Positions 26,702 through 37,474 of a DNA stretch of 37,489 bases are shown in pieces. The position numbers and the translations under genes are program-made. This stretch comes from Colwellia sp. (lineage in GTDB: Bacteria > Pseudomonadota > Gammaproteobacteria > Enterobacterales > Alteromonadaceae). The notes under the pieces are model-generated. The model did not search any database. It worked only from the letters and a program-made list of their open reading frames with translations, and was not told the origin of the DNA. Each line of letters opens with the position of its first letter. Within the stretch, counting starts at the first letter, position 1. Location: the NCBI GenBank assembly GCA_022969175.1, contig JALJPB010000044.1:1-37489 (forward strand), written 5' to 3'.

Positions 26702-27265
26702 ATGAAAAATAAAGGTTTTACTTTAATTGAATTGGTTGTTGTTATCGTTTTATTAGGGATTTTATCGGCAACCGCATTGCCTAAATTCATTAATATTAGT
26801 CAAGATGCTCATGACTCCGTCGCGAAATCGCTATCAGGCTCTTTTAAAAGTGCGGTATCGCTTTATCATAGTTGTTGGTTGGCTTCAGGTGAGCAGGGGG
26901 TTGTTTATAATTTAGCTTGTTTTGGTCAAGGCGATATTGACTCAACCACATTGGGTTACCCGCTTGGTGAAGATACCATAGTTGGCGCAGGCGCTGGAAC
27001 CGTACTTACGGGGGGGTATTGCGGCGAATTATGGCTTGGTTTACTCGATGCTAATGATTTTCAATTAGCTGAGCATGCTGACTCATCTTTTGGTGGTGAT
27101 AACGATATAATTTATTGGTATTCAAGTGCCGACGCTACCTTACCAACAACCTATTGCTATTATAATTACATTGCTGACAATACCGCAAAAGGACAAGAAA
27201 ACTGGCAAATACGCTACTTTCCAGCCACCGGACAAGTAACCCTTGGACGAGCTACCTTAGGGTAA
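26702..27265 (+). CDS. Type IV pilin-like protein, MSHA type
   Basis: 187 residues. The prepilin leader MKNKG is cut before F6 in MKNKG/FTLIELVVVIVLLGIL, with the Glu at mature position 5 needed for assembly. LPKFINISQDA is the usual start of the globular head in MSHA-like pilins. Four cysteines in the head could form disulfides, and the C-terminus ends YFPATGQVTLGRATLG. Start: the ATG at 26702 has GGAAGTAGG just upstream, and the leader fits exactly; a longer frame from 26648 would spoil the leader. No other pilus genes are near, so it is an orphan and must rely on a distant prepilin peptidase and assembly machine. Confidence 0.88.
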   Translation: MKNKGFTLIELVVVIVLLGILSATALPKFINISQDAHDSVAKSLSGSFKSAVSLYHSCWLASGEQGVVYNLACFGQGDIDSTTLGYPLGEDTIVGAGAGTVLTGGYCGELWLGLLDANDFQLAEHADSSFGGDNDIIYWYSSADATLPTTYCYYNYIADNTAKGQENWQIRYFPATGQVTLGRATLG

Positions 27266-27323
27266 AATAGAGTAATACCAATACCAATACAGATCCATTT
27301 AACTATTAATTAATGGCTGATTT

Positions 27324-27563
27324 TTAATTGAATAGCGAAACAATATAATCACTTTCATGATGGTTGATTAAGTTGGACATTGCCTGATGCTTTGTATTTG
27401 GCGCTTTATCGGCAAATAGCTGCTTTTTAATTAATGATAAACATTGTTCATCGTTTAATTGTGTTAATTGACTAAGTTGTAATATTGCTCGTGTTATAGC
27501 CATATTAGCAAGTGCATCTTTTGATAGTTCAGTATCACTGACAGGTGTAATCGGCGTAAACAT
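27324..27563 (-). CDS. Small hypothetical protein
   Basis: 79 residues, mostly helical (LSKDALANMAITRAILQLSQLTQLNDEQCLSLIKKQLF), soluble, with no signal peptide or known motif. One Cys. Codon use and composition look like the neighbours, and no better frame lies here. The ribosome binding site is weak (ACGGTAA region). It is downstream of rimI on the same strand, 138 bases away, and tail to tail with the pilin gene. I do not recognise it. Confidence 0.5.
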   Translation of the reverse strand: MFTPITPVSDTELSKDALANMAITRAILQLSQLTQLNDEQCLSLIKKQLFADKAPNTKHQAMSNLINHHESDYIVSLFN

Positions 27564-27701
27564 AAATATTTACCGTTAGATTAAATAATGTTCACAAGTG
27601 TAATTATTGATAAGTTGACTAAGTAGTGGCGCGAAGTAATAAAGTGCAATTATTTGTAAATGACTAGGGGTGGTTGATTACTCGAGTATCAATTATTGTC
27701 T

Positions 27702-28193
27702 TTACAATGTTTTAGTCATAACGATGGCATCTTCATAACCAAAGCCATTTGCACTGGGGTAATATCCCGTTCGACGGCCTGTTTCAGTGAAACCTTGGTT
27801 GATATAGAGCATTTGAGCACTAATGTTTTTAGCTCGTACCTCTAAATGAATTTTTGTTAAACCTAATTGCTGACATCGTTTAAAAAACTCAAGTAATAAG
27901 GTTTTACCAAAGCCATTACCTTGTTGGTTGGGCGTAATACAGATATCCATTAAAGTGCCTTCACCGGCGACATGCTCACCAATGTAAAATCCGATAACCT
28001 TGTCACCAACATTATCATCAACCTTGTCATCAACATTACCTTCAATGTTAGTTGTTACATATTGACCAAAATATCGCCCTTCAATACAACTAGAAAAAGT
28101 TTTTTCACTCCAAGGATGAGAATGGCACGCATCTTCAATGGGCATGAGCTTGTTAACATCATTCAAAGTAATGGGGTGGAAATTTAGTGGCAT
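27702..28193 (-). CDS. rimI: Ribosomal protein bS18 N-acetyltransferase
   Basis: 163 residues (E. coli 148). GNAT enzyme that acetylates the N-terminal Ala of bS18. Seen: IEDACHSHPWSEKTF (matches E. coli HAFPWSEKTF), the acetyl-CoA loop NQQGNGFGKTLL, LEVRAKNISAQMLY, and the C-terminal GYYP...YEDAIVM. The length excess is an insertion at about residues 51-66, EGNVDDKV then DDNVGDKV, in the loop between two early strands. It is coded by a 24-base tandem duplication. The start ATG overlaps the holD stop by 10 bases, which fits translational coupling in a holD-rimI operon as in E. coli. Confidence 0.92.
   Translation of the reverse strand: MPLNFHPITLNDVNKLMPIEDACHSHPWSEKTFSSCIEGRYFGQYVTTNIEGNVDDKVDDNVGDKVIGFYIGEHVAGEGTLMDICITPNQQGNGFGKTLLLEFFKRCQQLGLTKIHLEVRAKNISAQMLYINQGFTETGRRTGYYPSANGFGYEDAIVMTKTL
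27996..28043. repeat. 24-base tandem duplication inside rimI
   Basis: Two adjacent 24-base units (27996-28019 and 28020-28043) match at 21 of 24 positions. Each codes for eight residues, so the frame is kept. Confidence 0.85.
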
Positions 28194-28618
28194 ACCAACT
28201 CACTTTCTATCAGCAATTGCCATAACTGGCGTTTAAGAGCAGGGGATTTTTCTAATTGCTCAATGGCTGGTGTTGTTAACTGACTATTTGAAAAACCTAA
28301 CACATTGACTGAACTAAACTGCCAGCTGATTAAACCAAGGTTAACAGCATAGGGCTCGATGTTTACCTCTGCTTTTGATAGACCTAATGTCAGTATAATA
28401 TCGTTAAAAAGACAATTCTCAGCCAGTAAAGGCGTAATTGATGCAATTGAGTGTTCGTTGTTTTTTAGCTTGTTATCTAAGCTTTTTTCTTCAGTTACTT
28501 CAAGCACCTCAACTACTTCAACTTTTTTTTCTACCAACGCATTACTTGACGACTTAGCAACCCACAAAGGAATGTTCATTACATTGAGTAAATCAAATTG
28601 TCGTTTGCTGATGGTCAT
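28184..28618 (-). CDS. holD: DNA polymerase III psi subunit
   Basis: 144 residues (E. coli 137). Psi joins the clamp loader to chi (HolC) and helps bind SSB-coated DNA. Support: the N-terminal RQFDLLNVMNIPLWV parallels E. coli DWQLQQLGITQWSL. The C-terminal TTPAIEQLEKSPALKRQLWQLL parallels LTDLRANPTARAALWQQI. It also sits next to rimI, as in E. coli. Residues about 28-57 (EKKVEVVEVLEV, TEEKSLDNKLKNN) are low-complexity and longer than in E. coli. HolD is a fast-changing family, so the middle is hard to align. The ribosome binding site is weak. Confidence 0.8.
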   Translation of the reverse strand: MTISKRQFDLLNVMNIPLWVAKSSSNALVEKKVEVVEVLEVTEEKSLDNKLKNNEHSIASITPLLAENCLFNDIILTLGLSKAEVNIEPYAVNLGLISWQFSSVNVLGFSNSQLTTPAIEQLEKSPALKRQLWQLLIESELVCH

Positions 28619-28761
28619 AATAAGGCAAATAGGTTAATTAAATGGAATACAAATCTTGTTGTTATGATGACAGAGTTAACAGATAACTCAAAGAGTAATA
28701 ACTGGAATAACAAAAACAACAGAAGATAAGAACAGAATGAAAATAGAATTAAATAAGAAAA

Positions 28762-28838
28762 TGGCAGGGGTGGAGAGATTCGAACTCCCAACCGTCGGTT
28801 TTGGAGACCGCTGTTCTACCAATTGGAACTACACCCCT
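28762..28838 (-). tRNA. tRNA-Trp (anticodon CCA)
   Basis: 77 bases with an encoded CCA end (28762-28764). The minus strand begins AGGGGTG and ends CACCCCTGCCA. The anticodon loop CTCCAAA puts CCA at 28802-28804. D stem GTTC/GAAC and T stem GGGAG/CTCTC are intact, with TTCGAAT in the T loop. The outermost anticodon-stem pair is G-A, a mismatch. It is a single tRNA between holD and aceK. Confidence 0.97.
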
Positions 28839-28852
28839 GCAACAGGAAAAGC

Positions 28853-28880
28853 ATTATACTGATGGGAGTTAAAAGGTAAA
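28853..28880 (-). promoter_or_regulatory. Promoter of tRNA-Trp
   Basis: On the minus strand TTTACC (28875-28880), 16 bases, then a perfect TATAAT (28853-28858). The -10 ends 14 bases before the tRNA 5' end, which fits a short leader. Confidence 0.65.
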
Positions 28881-28981
28881 GTGCTATTTGCTAAATAATG
28901 TTTGTTTGCTCGATTATTCAACAAATCACACGGTTAAGGTGAAATTTCGCCCTTTATTTACTTTTTAATAAAGGGTTAAAG

Positions 28982-30712
28982 TTAACTCTCTTCGCGTAAG
29001 TTACAAAATCTTAATTTGTCTGGATAGGGGAAAACATCTTCAACTATGCCGTTAGCAACATTTCGTTGGCATTGTTGCCAAAAAGAGGCTTCGAGTAACT
29101 CTGGATGATGTTTAACAAACGCTGCGAGATATCTCGGGTTAGCTAAGGCGAAAGTGGCTAATTCTTCTGGAAACATATCGCCAGGATCAACTGAATACCA
29201 AGGTTCTGCTGCATATATTTGCTCTTCTGTAACGGGGACGGGCTTCACCCTAAAGTTTACCTCGTTCATGTAAGTAATTTCATCGTAATCATAAAAAATC
29301 ACTCTGCCGTGACGTGTTACACCAAAGTTTTTTAATAACATATCACCAGGGAATATATTGGCTGCAATTAATTGTTTAATCGCTTTGCCGTAACCATAAA
29401 TGGCTTCGTCAAGTTGATCATCTGTTGCATCGCTAAGGTATAAATTTAATGGCACCATGCGGCGTTCAATGTACAAATGCTGAATAATAATGAGATCATC
29501 TTCATAACGGATAATTGAGCTGGCAACTTTAGTGAGTTCTTCGAGCAGCTCTTCGCTAAACCGGTCTTTAGGAAACGCAACTTCAGAGTACTCCATAGTA
29601 TCAGCCATTCGGCCGACTCTGTCGTGCAATTTAACCAAGCGATATTTGCCTTTAACATCCTTTTTTGTCATGTTTTTACTGGGCGAAAATTTATCTTTGA
29701 TTATCTTAAAAACATAGGGGTATGAAGGCAGGGTGAATACCGACATTACCATGCCTTTAATACCCGCGGCTAAAACAAACTTATCGTCACTGCCCGCTAA
29801 ATGGTTAAGGAAGTCACGATAAAACTGGGTTTTTCCTTGTTTATGAAAACCAATCGCTGAATATAAATCAGCTCGGGTTTTATGAGGAATTAACCCTTTC
29901 AAAAAATCAACTAACGTGTGTGGGTGCTGGCAATCAACAAAAAAGTAAGCGCGGGCAAAACCAAAAACAACTGCCATTGACTCTCCTTCTGTTAATAGCG
30001 CATCAATATAAAGGCCGCCTTTTTCATTGTTAAGTACGGTAACAATAAAAGGGGTTTCACCAGCAGGTGAAATTACTCTGCCAATAATATAGGCGCCTTT
30101 ATTGCGGTAAAAAACAAAGTTGAGAATATCAAACTGTAATTCGTCTAACTGGTAACGTGTTTTATGGGCTTGCTGACGAAAAGATCGAATAAGGGTATTT
30201 ATATCCCGTTTAAGATTCTCATAAGGGATATTTAATTCATCATGACTCAAAATGTCAGCAATGGTTTGATATAACCCTTTTGCACTAGGTTGGTAGCGTT
30301 TATATATTGTGGGAGGTGTTCTGTGTGATAAACGACAGCTACTTTCAACAAAAATATAAGCGTTATGATAATACTTACGTTCAAATAAATGACAAAATAC
30401 TGAGTTATAAAAACTTTCGGCTAGATCTGGCTGAAAATGGTTGGCTAATAAGTCGACATAAGAAATTTTTACCTCTTGCCATAAATCATCATCAAGGGCA
30501 TTAATACAAAAATCTTGTTTAATGGTATCTAAAGTTTCAGCAACACGTAAATCATAAAAATCATTTCTAGCTTTTGCTGCAAGTTGAACCTCTGCCCATT
30601 GGCATTGTTCAAATCGTTGCTGAGCAGATTGTGTTATTTCACTGAATAAATAAATGTGGCGATCAAAACCATTTAAGATAGTTTTGGCGATAGCAAAGGC
30701 AAGGTTATTCAT
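28982..30712 (-). CDS. aceK: Isocitrate dehydrogenase kinase/phosphatase
   Basis: 576 residues (E. coli 578). Phosphorylates and dephosphorylates isocitrate dehydrogenase to divert carbon into the glyoxylate shunt. The ATP-binding Lys is K336 (VFKIIKDKF), at exactly the E. coli position. GDMLLKNFG and IFYDYDEI form the catalytic and metal loops, and AAGIKGMVMSVFTLP the nucleotide loop. The regulatory domain is N-terminal. Start: ATG at 30712 (MNNLAFAIAKTILNGFDRH) gives K336 and the normal length; the longer frame from 30802 adds 30 atypical residues. aceA and aceB are not beside it, unlike the E. coli aceBAK operon. It is divergent from queA. Confidence 0.95.
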   Translation of the reverse strand: MNNLAFAIAKTILNGFDRHIYLFSEITQSAQQRFEQCQWAEVQLAAKARNDFYDLRVAETLDTIKQDFCINALDDDLWQEVKISYVDLLANHFQPDLAESFYNSVFCHLFERKYYHNAYIFVESSCRLSHRTPPTIYKRYQPSAKGLYQTIADILSHDELNIPYENLKRDINTLIRSFRQQAHKTRYQLDELQFDILNFVFYRNKGAYIIGRVISPAGETPFIVTVLNNEKGGLYIDALLTEGESMAVVFGFARAYFFVDCQHPHTLVDFLKGLIPHKTRADLYSAIGFHKQGKTQFYRDFLNHLAGSDDKFVLAAGIKGMVMSVFTLPSYPYVFKIIKDKFSPSKNMTKKDVKGKYRLVKLHDRVGRMADTMEYSEVAFPKDRFSEELLEELTKVASSIIRYEDDLIIIQHLYIERRMVPLNLYLSDATDDQLDEAIYGYGKAIKQLIAANIFPGDMLLKNFGVTRHGRVIFYDYDEITYMNEVNFRVKPVPVTEEQIYAAEPWYSVDPGDMFPEELATFALANPRYLAAFVKHHPELLEASFWQQCQRNVANGIVEDVFPYPDKLRFCNLREES

Positions 30713-30951
30713 TCTATGTTCTCTTATTTTTACACTACCTTGAGCATACGATAAAAACTTATTTTTAACAGACAAACTTTGTTGAATTTTGATTATAAAC
30801 AAGATTAATTTTACTTAATGAAATAGTCAGTTGCATCAACACAGTTTTAGCTTGCTATTAAAGGGGCTGAGCACTAAAATAACGCGTTTTTTATACGGTC
30901 AAACTACCGATTAAAGTCAACTTTATACAACTAACGATAGATGAATTAACC

Positions 30952-33227
<2,276 letters not shown>

Positions 33228-33315
33228 ATCATTACTTTTAGCTCTACGTTAGATTTCACTAGGCAAATGAAAAGTTTTATTAATTAGTTTATCAAAAGAA
33301 AAATAAGAGGAAGTT

Positions 33316-33651
33316 ATGAGTTTATTTATCAGTACAGCACACGCCGCAGCAGGACCAGCACCAGCAGGTGGAGGTATGGAAATGATGATCATGTTAGCTG
33401 TTTTTGGAGTCGTATTTTATTTTATGATTTATCGCCCACAATCTAAACGGGTAAAAGAGCATAAAGGCTTGATGGGTGCACTTTCAAAGGGTGATGAAGT
33501 ATTAACGCAAGGCGGCATTGTTGGTAAAATCGTTAAAGTATCTGACGAGAAAGATTTTATTGTGATTAGTGTTGCAGAAGGCACTGAAGTTGTTTTACAA
33601 AAAGCAGCAATCAATGCGGTATTGCCAAAAGGCACCATGAAATCTTTGTAG
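33316..33651 (+). CDS. yajC: Sec translocon accessory protein YajC
   Basis: 111 residues, family size. A single membrane span at about 21-38 (MEMMIMLAVFGVVFYFMIYRPQ) is followed by the cytoplasmic YajC domain with the typical RPQSKRVKEHKGLMGALSKGD and LTQGGIVGKI. AGAGGAAG precedes the ATG. YajC binds SecDF-YidC at the inner membrane. The gap to secD is 324 bases, unusually long, and holds a repeat element. Confidence 0.96.
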   Translation: MSLFISTAHAAAGPAPAGGGMEMMIMLAVFGVVFYFMIYRPQSKRVKEHKGLMGALSKGDEVLTQGGIVGKIVKVSDEKDFIVISVAEGTEVVLQKAAINAVLPKGTMKSL

Positions 33652-33676
33652 TAATTAATTTCATTGCCAGTTGACA

Positions 33677-33738
33677 CTATAGCGGTAGCAGAAATACTCA
33701 TTGACGTGCGTCAACTGTGTGTTTCTTCTTTGCTATAG
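33677..33738. repeat. Dispersed intergenic repeat, copy B, in the yajC-secD gap
   Basis: Outer arms CTATAGC (33677-33683) and GCTATAG (33732-33738) enclose CTCATTGACG-TG-CGTCAACT (33697-33716) and TTTCTTCT (33722-33729). The inner blocks match copy A near 24.57 kb. The rest of the 324-base gap (33652-33975) is AT-rich with no ORF; a secD promoter may be there, but none is convincing. Confidence 0.6.
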
Positions 33739-33975
33739 CATTATCTGGCTTCGAACTTAATCTCTACTGTATAATTGATTACAGTGGTTAGTTGGCTAAA
33801 ACAACTATACTAGTAGCCAATTTAATAAGTGAGCCGTCATCTTTGTAGTGTTTTTGTTGAGGATTTTGAGTTTGATTTTCCTGTATCAGCTTAGACGAAC
33901 TCTCTTGATTTTTTTGTTAAAATAGTAGCGTACTAATTAACTAGATTTAAAAACTAAATTTTAAAAGGATAACTT

Positions 33976-35823
33976 GTGTTAAATAAATATCCCTTATGGA
34001 AGACACTAATGGTGGTATTTATTATCGCTTTTGGTGCACTCTATGCTTTACCTAATTTATATGGTGAAGATCCCGCCGTTCAAATTTCAGGCCTACGTGG
34101 CGTTGAAGTTGACCTTGCAACCGTTGATAATATTCGTACTCAGTTATCTGAAAAAAATATTAGTTCACTTAGTATTGTTCTTGAAAAAGGCCAAGTTTTG
34201 GTTCGCTTTAGAGATACTGAGCAACAACTACGTGCCCGTGATTTATTAGATGAAAATTTAGGTGATAAATTCTCTGTTGCTCTGAATTTAACGCCAGCAA
34301 CCCCTGAGTGGTTAGCGATGATTGGCGGTGTGCCAATGAAGCTTGGCTTAGATTTATCAGGCGGTGTGAGCTTCTTAATGGAAGTTAACATGCAGGCAGC
34401 TATCGACAAAGCGGTTGATGCCATGGTCGATGATTTTCGTAGTGAATTACGTGGTGAAAAAATACGTTATCGCAGTGTAAAAGCAGATGGTGACAACGTT
34501 ATTGTTCAATTTCGTAATGTTGAAGACCTAGATGCAGGCGAATCAAAACTGAAAAAAAGCTATCAAGGAATGCAATGGTTTGATAATGAAGATGCGTTAA
34601 CACTTAAAGTGACGATGACAGATCTTAAAATCAAAGAAATTCGTGACTATGCGCTTCAACAAAATATTACCATTATTCGTAACCGAGTTAACGAATTAGG
34701 GGTGTCTGAACCTTTGGTACAACGCCAAGGTAAAAAGCATATTATTATTGAGCTGCCGGGTGTTCAAGATACCGCAAAAGCAAAAGAAATTTTAAATGCA
34801 ACAGCAACGATTGAATTTAGGTTAGTTGATCAAACGGGTGATATTGGCCAAGCATTAAAAGGCAGAGTACCTGCCAGCTCAATTTTATTATATGAGCGTA
34901 ACGGTCGTCCGGTATTACTAAAAAAACGCATCATGCTAACTGGCGATCACATTACTGATGCAAAATCTGGTTTTGACGAATACTCACGTCCTCAAGTTAA
35001 TATTTCTCTTGATTCTGCTGGCGGCAGTAAAATGTCAAACGGTACAAAAAGTAATATTGGTAAGCCAATGGCAACGGTATTTATTGAATATAAGGCCACG
35101 GATAAAAAAGACGCTGAAGGTAATCTTATTTTTGAGAAACACCAAGAAGTGATCAGTGTTGCAACGATTCAAGCACGTTTAGGTAAAAGCTTTCGGATAA
35201 CAGGTGCTGGCAGCCCAGCTGAAGCACATAGCTTAGCCTTGTTATTACGTGCGGGTGCACTAATAGCGCCTATTCAAATTGTTGAAGAACGAACTGTTGG
35301 CCCAACACTAGGTGCTGAAAATGTTCGATTAGGCTTTCAAGCTATTATGTTGGGTTTTGGTTTAGTCTTTATCTTTATGATTGTTTATTACCGTGCTTTT
35401 GGTGTTGTTGCTAACTTAGCACTGGGGGCAAACTTAATCTTAATTGTTGGCATAATGTCATTAATTCCTGGCGCTACCTTAACGCTACCTGGAATGGCGG
35501 GTATAGTTTTAACCGTTGGTATGGCCGTTGATGCCAATGTACTTATTTTTGAACGTATTCGTGAAGAGATTCGCGAAGGTAAAACCATACAACAATCGAT
35601 TCACCAAGGTTATGAAGCTGCGTTTTCAACCATTATTGATGCTAACATCACAACGTTAATTGCCGCTGTAATTTTATATGCCATTGGTACAGGTCCAATT
35701 AAAGGTTTTGCTATTACCTTATCAATCGGTATTTTAACCTCAATGTTCACCTCGGTGATAGGTACTCGTGCAGTTGTTAATGCTCTTTGGGGTGGAAAAA
35801 ACCTCAAAAAGCTTTCGATATAA
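33976..35823 (+). CDS. secD: Protein translocase subunit SecD
   Basis: 615 residues (E. coli 615). Uses the proton gradient to pull exported proteins through SecYEG. First membrane span near the N-terminus ([20 protein letters not shown]), then the large periplasmic P1 domain with [18 protein letters not shown], and five more spans from about residue 455. The conserved Asp of span 4 is in [17 protein letters not shown]. Starts at GTG 33976 ([10 protein letters not shown], as in E. coli) with AAGGA 6 bases upstream. It ends KKLSI like the E. coli protein and is followed by secF after 24 bases. Confidence 0.97.
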   Translation: MLNKYPLWKTLMVVFIIAFGALYALPNLYGEDPAVQISGLRGVEVDLATVDNIRTQLSEKNISSLSIVLEKGQVLVRFRDTEQQLRARDLLDENLGDKFSVALNLTPATPEWLAMIGGVPMKLGLDLSGGVSFLMEVNMQAAIDKAVDAMVDDFRSELRGEKIRYRSVKADGDNVIVQFRNVEDLDAGESKLKKSYQGMQWFDNEDALTLKVTMTDLKIKEIRDYALQQNITIIRNRVNELGVSEPLVQRQGKKHIIIELPGVQDTAKAKEILNATATIEFRLVDQTGDIGQALKGRVPASSILLYERNGRPVLLKKRIMLTGDHITDAKSGFDEYSRPQVNISLDSAGGSKMSNGTKSNIGKPMATVFIEYKATDKKDAEGNLIFEKHQEVISVATIQARLGKSFRITGAGSPAEAHSLALLLRAGALIAPIQIVEERTVGPTLGAENVRLGFQAIMLGFGLVFIFMIVYYRAFGVVANLALGANLILIVGIMSLIPGATLTLPGMAGIVLTVGMAVDANVLIFERIREEIREGKTIQQSIHQGYEAAFSTIIDANITTLIAAVILYAIGTGPIKGFAITLSIGILTSMFTSVIGTRAVVNALWGGKNLKKLSI

Positions 35824-35847
35824 TTAAAGGGATAAGTTGAAATAATT

Positions 35848-36795
35848 ATGCAAATATTACAATTAAAAGAAACTGTCGCCTTTATGAGTTATCGCAAAAT
35901 TGCGATGATATTTAGCGCGATACTCATGATTGCCTCAGTGTTTTCACTAGCAACCAACAAACTGAACTTTGGCCTAGACTTTACCGGTGGAACCCTGATT
36001 GAAGTAGGTTTCGAAGAAGCCGCAGACTTAACCAAGTTAAGATCCATTTTGGACACTAACGGTTATAGCGATGCAGTAGTGCAACTGTATGGCAGTAGCC
36101 GTGATGTTGTTATTCGCCTAGCTTTGCGTGAAGACGTAAAAATGGAAATGTTAGGTAATGAAGTTTTAGAGATATTAGAAACAGGTACAAGTCAAAAAAT
36201 TGATATGCGCCGCATAGAGTTTGTTGGTGCCAGTGTTGGTGATGAACTTGCAGAGCAAGGCGGCTTAGCTATGCTAACTGCGCTTATCTGTATATTGTTC
36301 TATGTCGCTTTTCGTTTCGAATGGCGCTTTGCTGTTGGCTCGGTAGTGGCATTGTTCCACGATGTATTGTTAACACTTGGTCTATTCTCAATTCTAGGGT
36401 TAGAGTTTGATTTAACGGTATTAGCGGCAATATTAGCGGTTATTGGTTATTCACTTAACGATACTATTGTTGTTTCTGACCGGATCAGAGAAAACTTTAG
36501 AAAAATCAGAGAAGGCGCCCCAGAAGAGATAATTAATATCTCGCTAACACAAACACTCAGTCGTACTTTTATCACCTCAATTACTACTTTGTTGGTACTA
36601 GCCGCACTTTTCTTTAGAGGTGGAGAGTTGATTCACGGTTTTGCAACCGCATTATTGTTTGGTGTATTTGTCGGTACGTATTCTTCAATTTACGTTGCCA
36701 GTTTAGTTGCTTTAGCGCTAGGTATTTCTAAAGAAGACCTTATGCCAGAAGTGATTGAACGAGAAGGTGAAGACCAAGAAGCTATGATGCCTTAA
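35848..36795 (+). CDS. secF: Protein translocase subunit SecF
   Basis: 315 residues (E. coli 323). Partner of SecD in the inner membrane; six spans and one periplasmic loop. FGLDFTGGTLIEV follows the first span, and VIGYSLNDTIVVSDRIRENFR and TSITTLLVLAALFFRGG are family marks. The ATG at 35848 has only a distant AAGGG; coupling from secD is likely. The acidic tail (EREGEDQEAMMP) is normal. A small hairpin CTTAAAC/GTTTAAG (36791-36810) covers the stop codon and a terminator follows. Confidence 0.96.
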   Translation: MQILQLKETVAFMSYRKIAMIFSAILMIASVFSLATNKLNFGLDFTGGTLIEVGFEEAADLTKLRSILDTNGYSDAVVQLYGSSRDVVIRLALREDVKMEMLGNEVLEILETGTSQKIDMRRIEFVGASVGDELAEQGGLAMLTALICILFYVAFRFEWRFAVGSVVALFHDVLLTLGLFSILGLEFDLTVLAAILAVIGYSLNDTIVVSDRIRENFRKIREGAPEEIINISLTQTLSRTFITSITTLLVLAALFFRGGELIHGFATALLFGVFVGTYSSIYVASLVALALGISKEDLMPEVIEREGEDQEAMMP

Positions 36796-36822
36796 ACGTT
36801 AGTGTTTAAGTAGAAAATTTAG

Positions 36823-36852
36823 AAGCCGAACCATTAAGTGTTCGGCTTTTTT
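36823..36852 (+). terminator. Rho-independent terminator after secF
   Basis: AAGCCGAAC (36823-36831) pairs with GTTCGGCTT (36840-36848), 8-base loop, T run to 36852. It ends the queA-secF cluster. Confidence 0.93.
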
Positions 36853-37474
36853 AATCTTAAAACAAAATTGATAGAACAAATTAAACTAAGAATTGTTTGT
36901 GTTTTTATACAGTGTCTATTGCAATTACTCTATTTGAGTGAAAGAAGGGGAAAACCCTCCCTTTACTCATCAACCAGTAAAGTGTTTCTACAGTAACTAA
37001 TTGATAAAATAAATAAATCCATGTATTGTTGCCTTCATTAAAAAACATGAAAGAAGGGTTTAGCCAGTGTTTAAATATTGGTTTCACCCTTCTAATAAGC
37101 TGTTATTTGGCAACACGAAATCACGTAATTATTTATTTGTAAAAACGGTATTTTCTAAATTAGTTTGGTGGTTTACGCCTCAGTTTTCGCCTAACCGTTT
37201 TGGTGTTCATCGCTAATAGACTTTACGCTTTTTAAGTAACTTTGCGGTAAAGCCATTAACTTTGTTCTAGCTTTCGTGTTTGGCTCAAAAATCACTGTTT
37301 GGTTAGTCGTGTTGCTGGGCACTTTTTAGCTCTACGGTCGGGCTGCCAAACTTATTAAACCTCTTGTTATCGTTAGTGTTTATCGCTACCATCAAATAAC
37401 AAGATAATTCAAACGGACACTGATCTTTCCCCGATAAAACGGACACCAAAATCTAACTAAAGATGAGGTGTCTT
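36853..37474. other. Gene-poor region between the secF terminator and a mobile element edge
   Basis: About 620 bases with, at best, one tiny ORF (37067-37216). TGAAAGAAGGG occurs twice, at 36939 and 37048. AGAAGGGT/ACCCTTCT, GTTTGGC (about 37278) / GCCAAAC (about 37345) and CTTGTTAT (37363-37370) / ATAACAAG (37396-37403) are inverted repeats. The mix looks like worn mobile-element or cassette DNA, but no parent element is recognised. Confidence 0.4.
37067..37216 (+). CDS. Possible 49-residue aromatic, basic peptide (GTG start)
   Basis: GTG at 37067 with AGAAGGG 8 bases upstream, stop at 37214-37216; an in-frame TAG lies just before the GTG. The peptide is rich in Phe, Trp, Lys and Arg (MFKYWFHPSNKLLF..., ending WWFTPQFSPNRFGVHR). 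That is an unusual make-up for a chance frame, but there is no known family, signal or motif. It could be a relic or a real small protein; evidence is the ribosome binding site and composition only. Confidence 0.35.
   Translation: MFKYWFHPSNKLLFGNTKSRNYLFVKTVFSKLVWWFTPQFSPNRFGVHR

Noticed and set aside
27324-27563. Toxin-antitoxin component
   Set aside because: A single small gene with no partner ORF, operator or known motif.
30713-30802. Longer N-terminus for aceK
   Set aside because: The shorter form gives E. coli length and puts the ATP-binding Lys at 336.
36905-37087. 60-residue leftward ORF
   Set aside because: No ribosome binding site, no recognisable motif, and it overlaps repeated words; composition looks random.
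36853-37410. Integron attC-like sites (GCCTAAC, TAACAAG)
   Set aside because: I could not pair a proper RYYYAAC with a GTTRRRY at the right distance, and no integrase or cassette row is visible.
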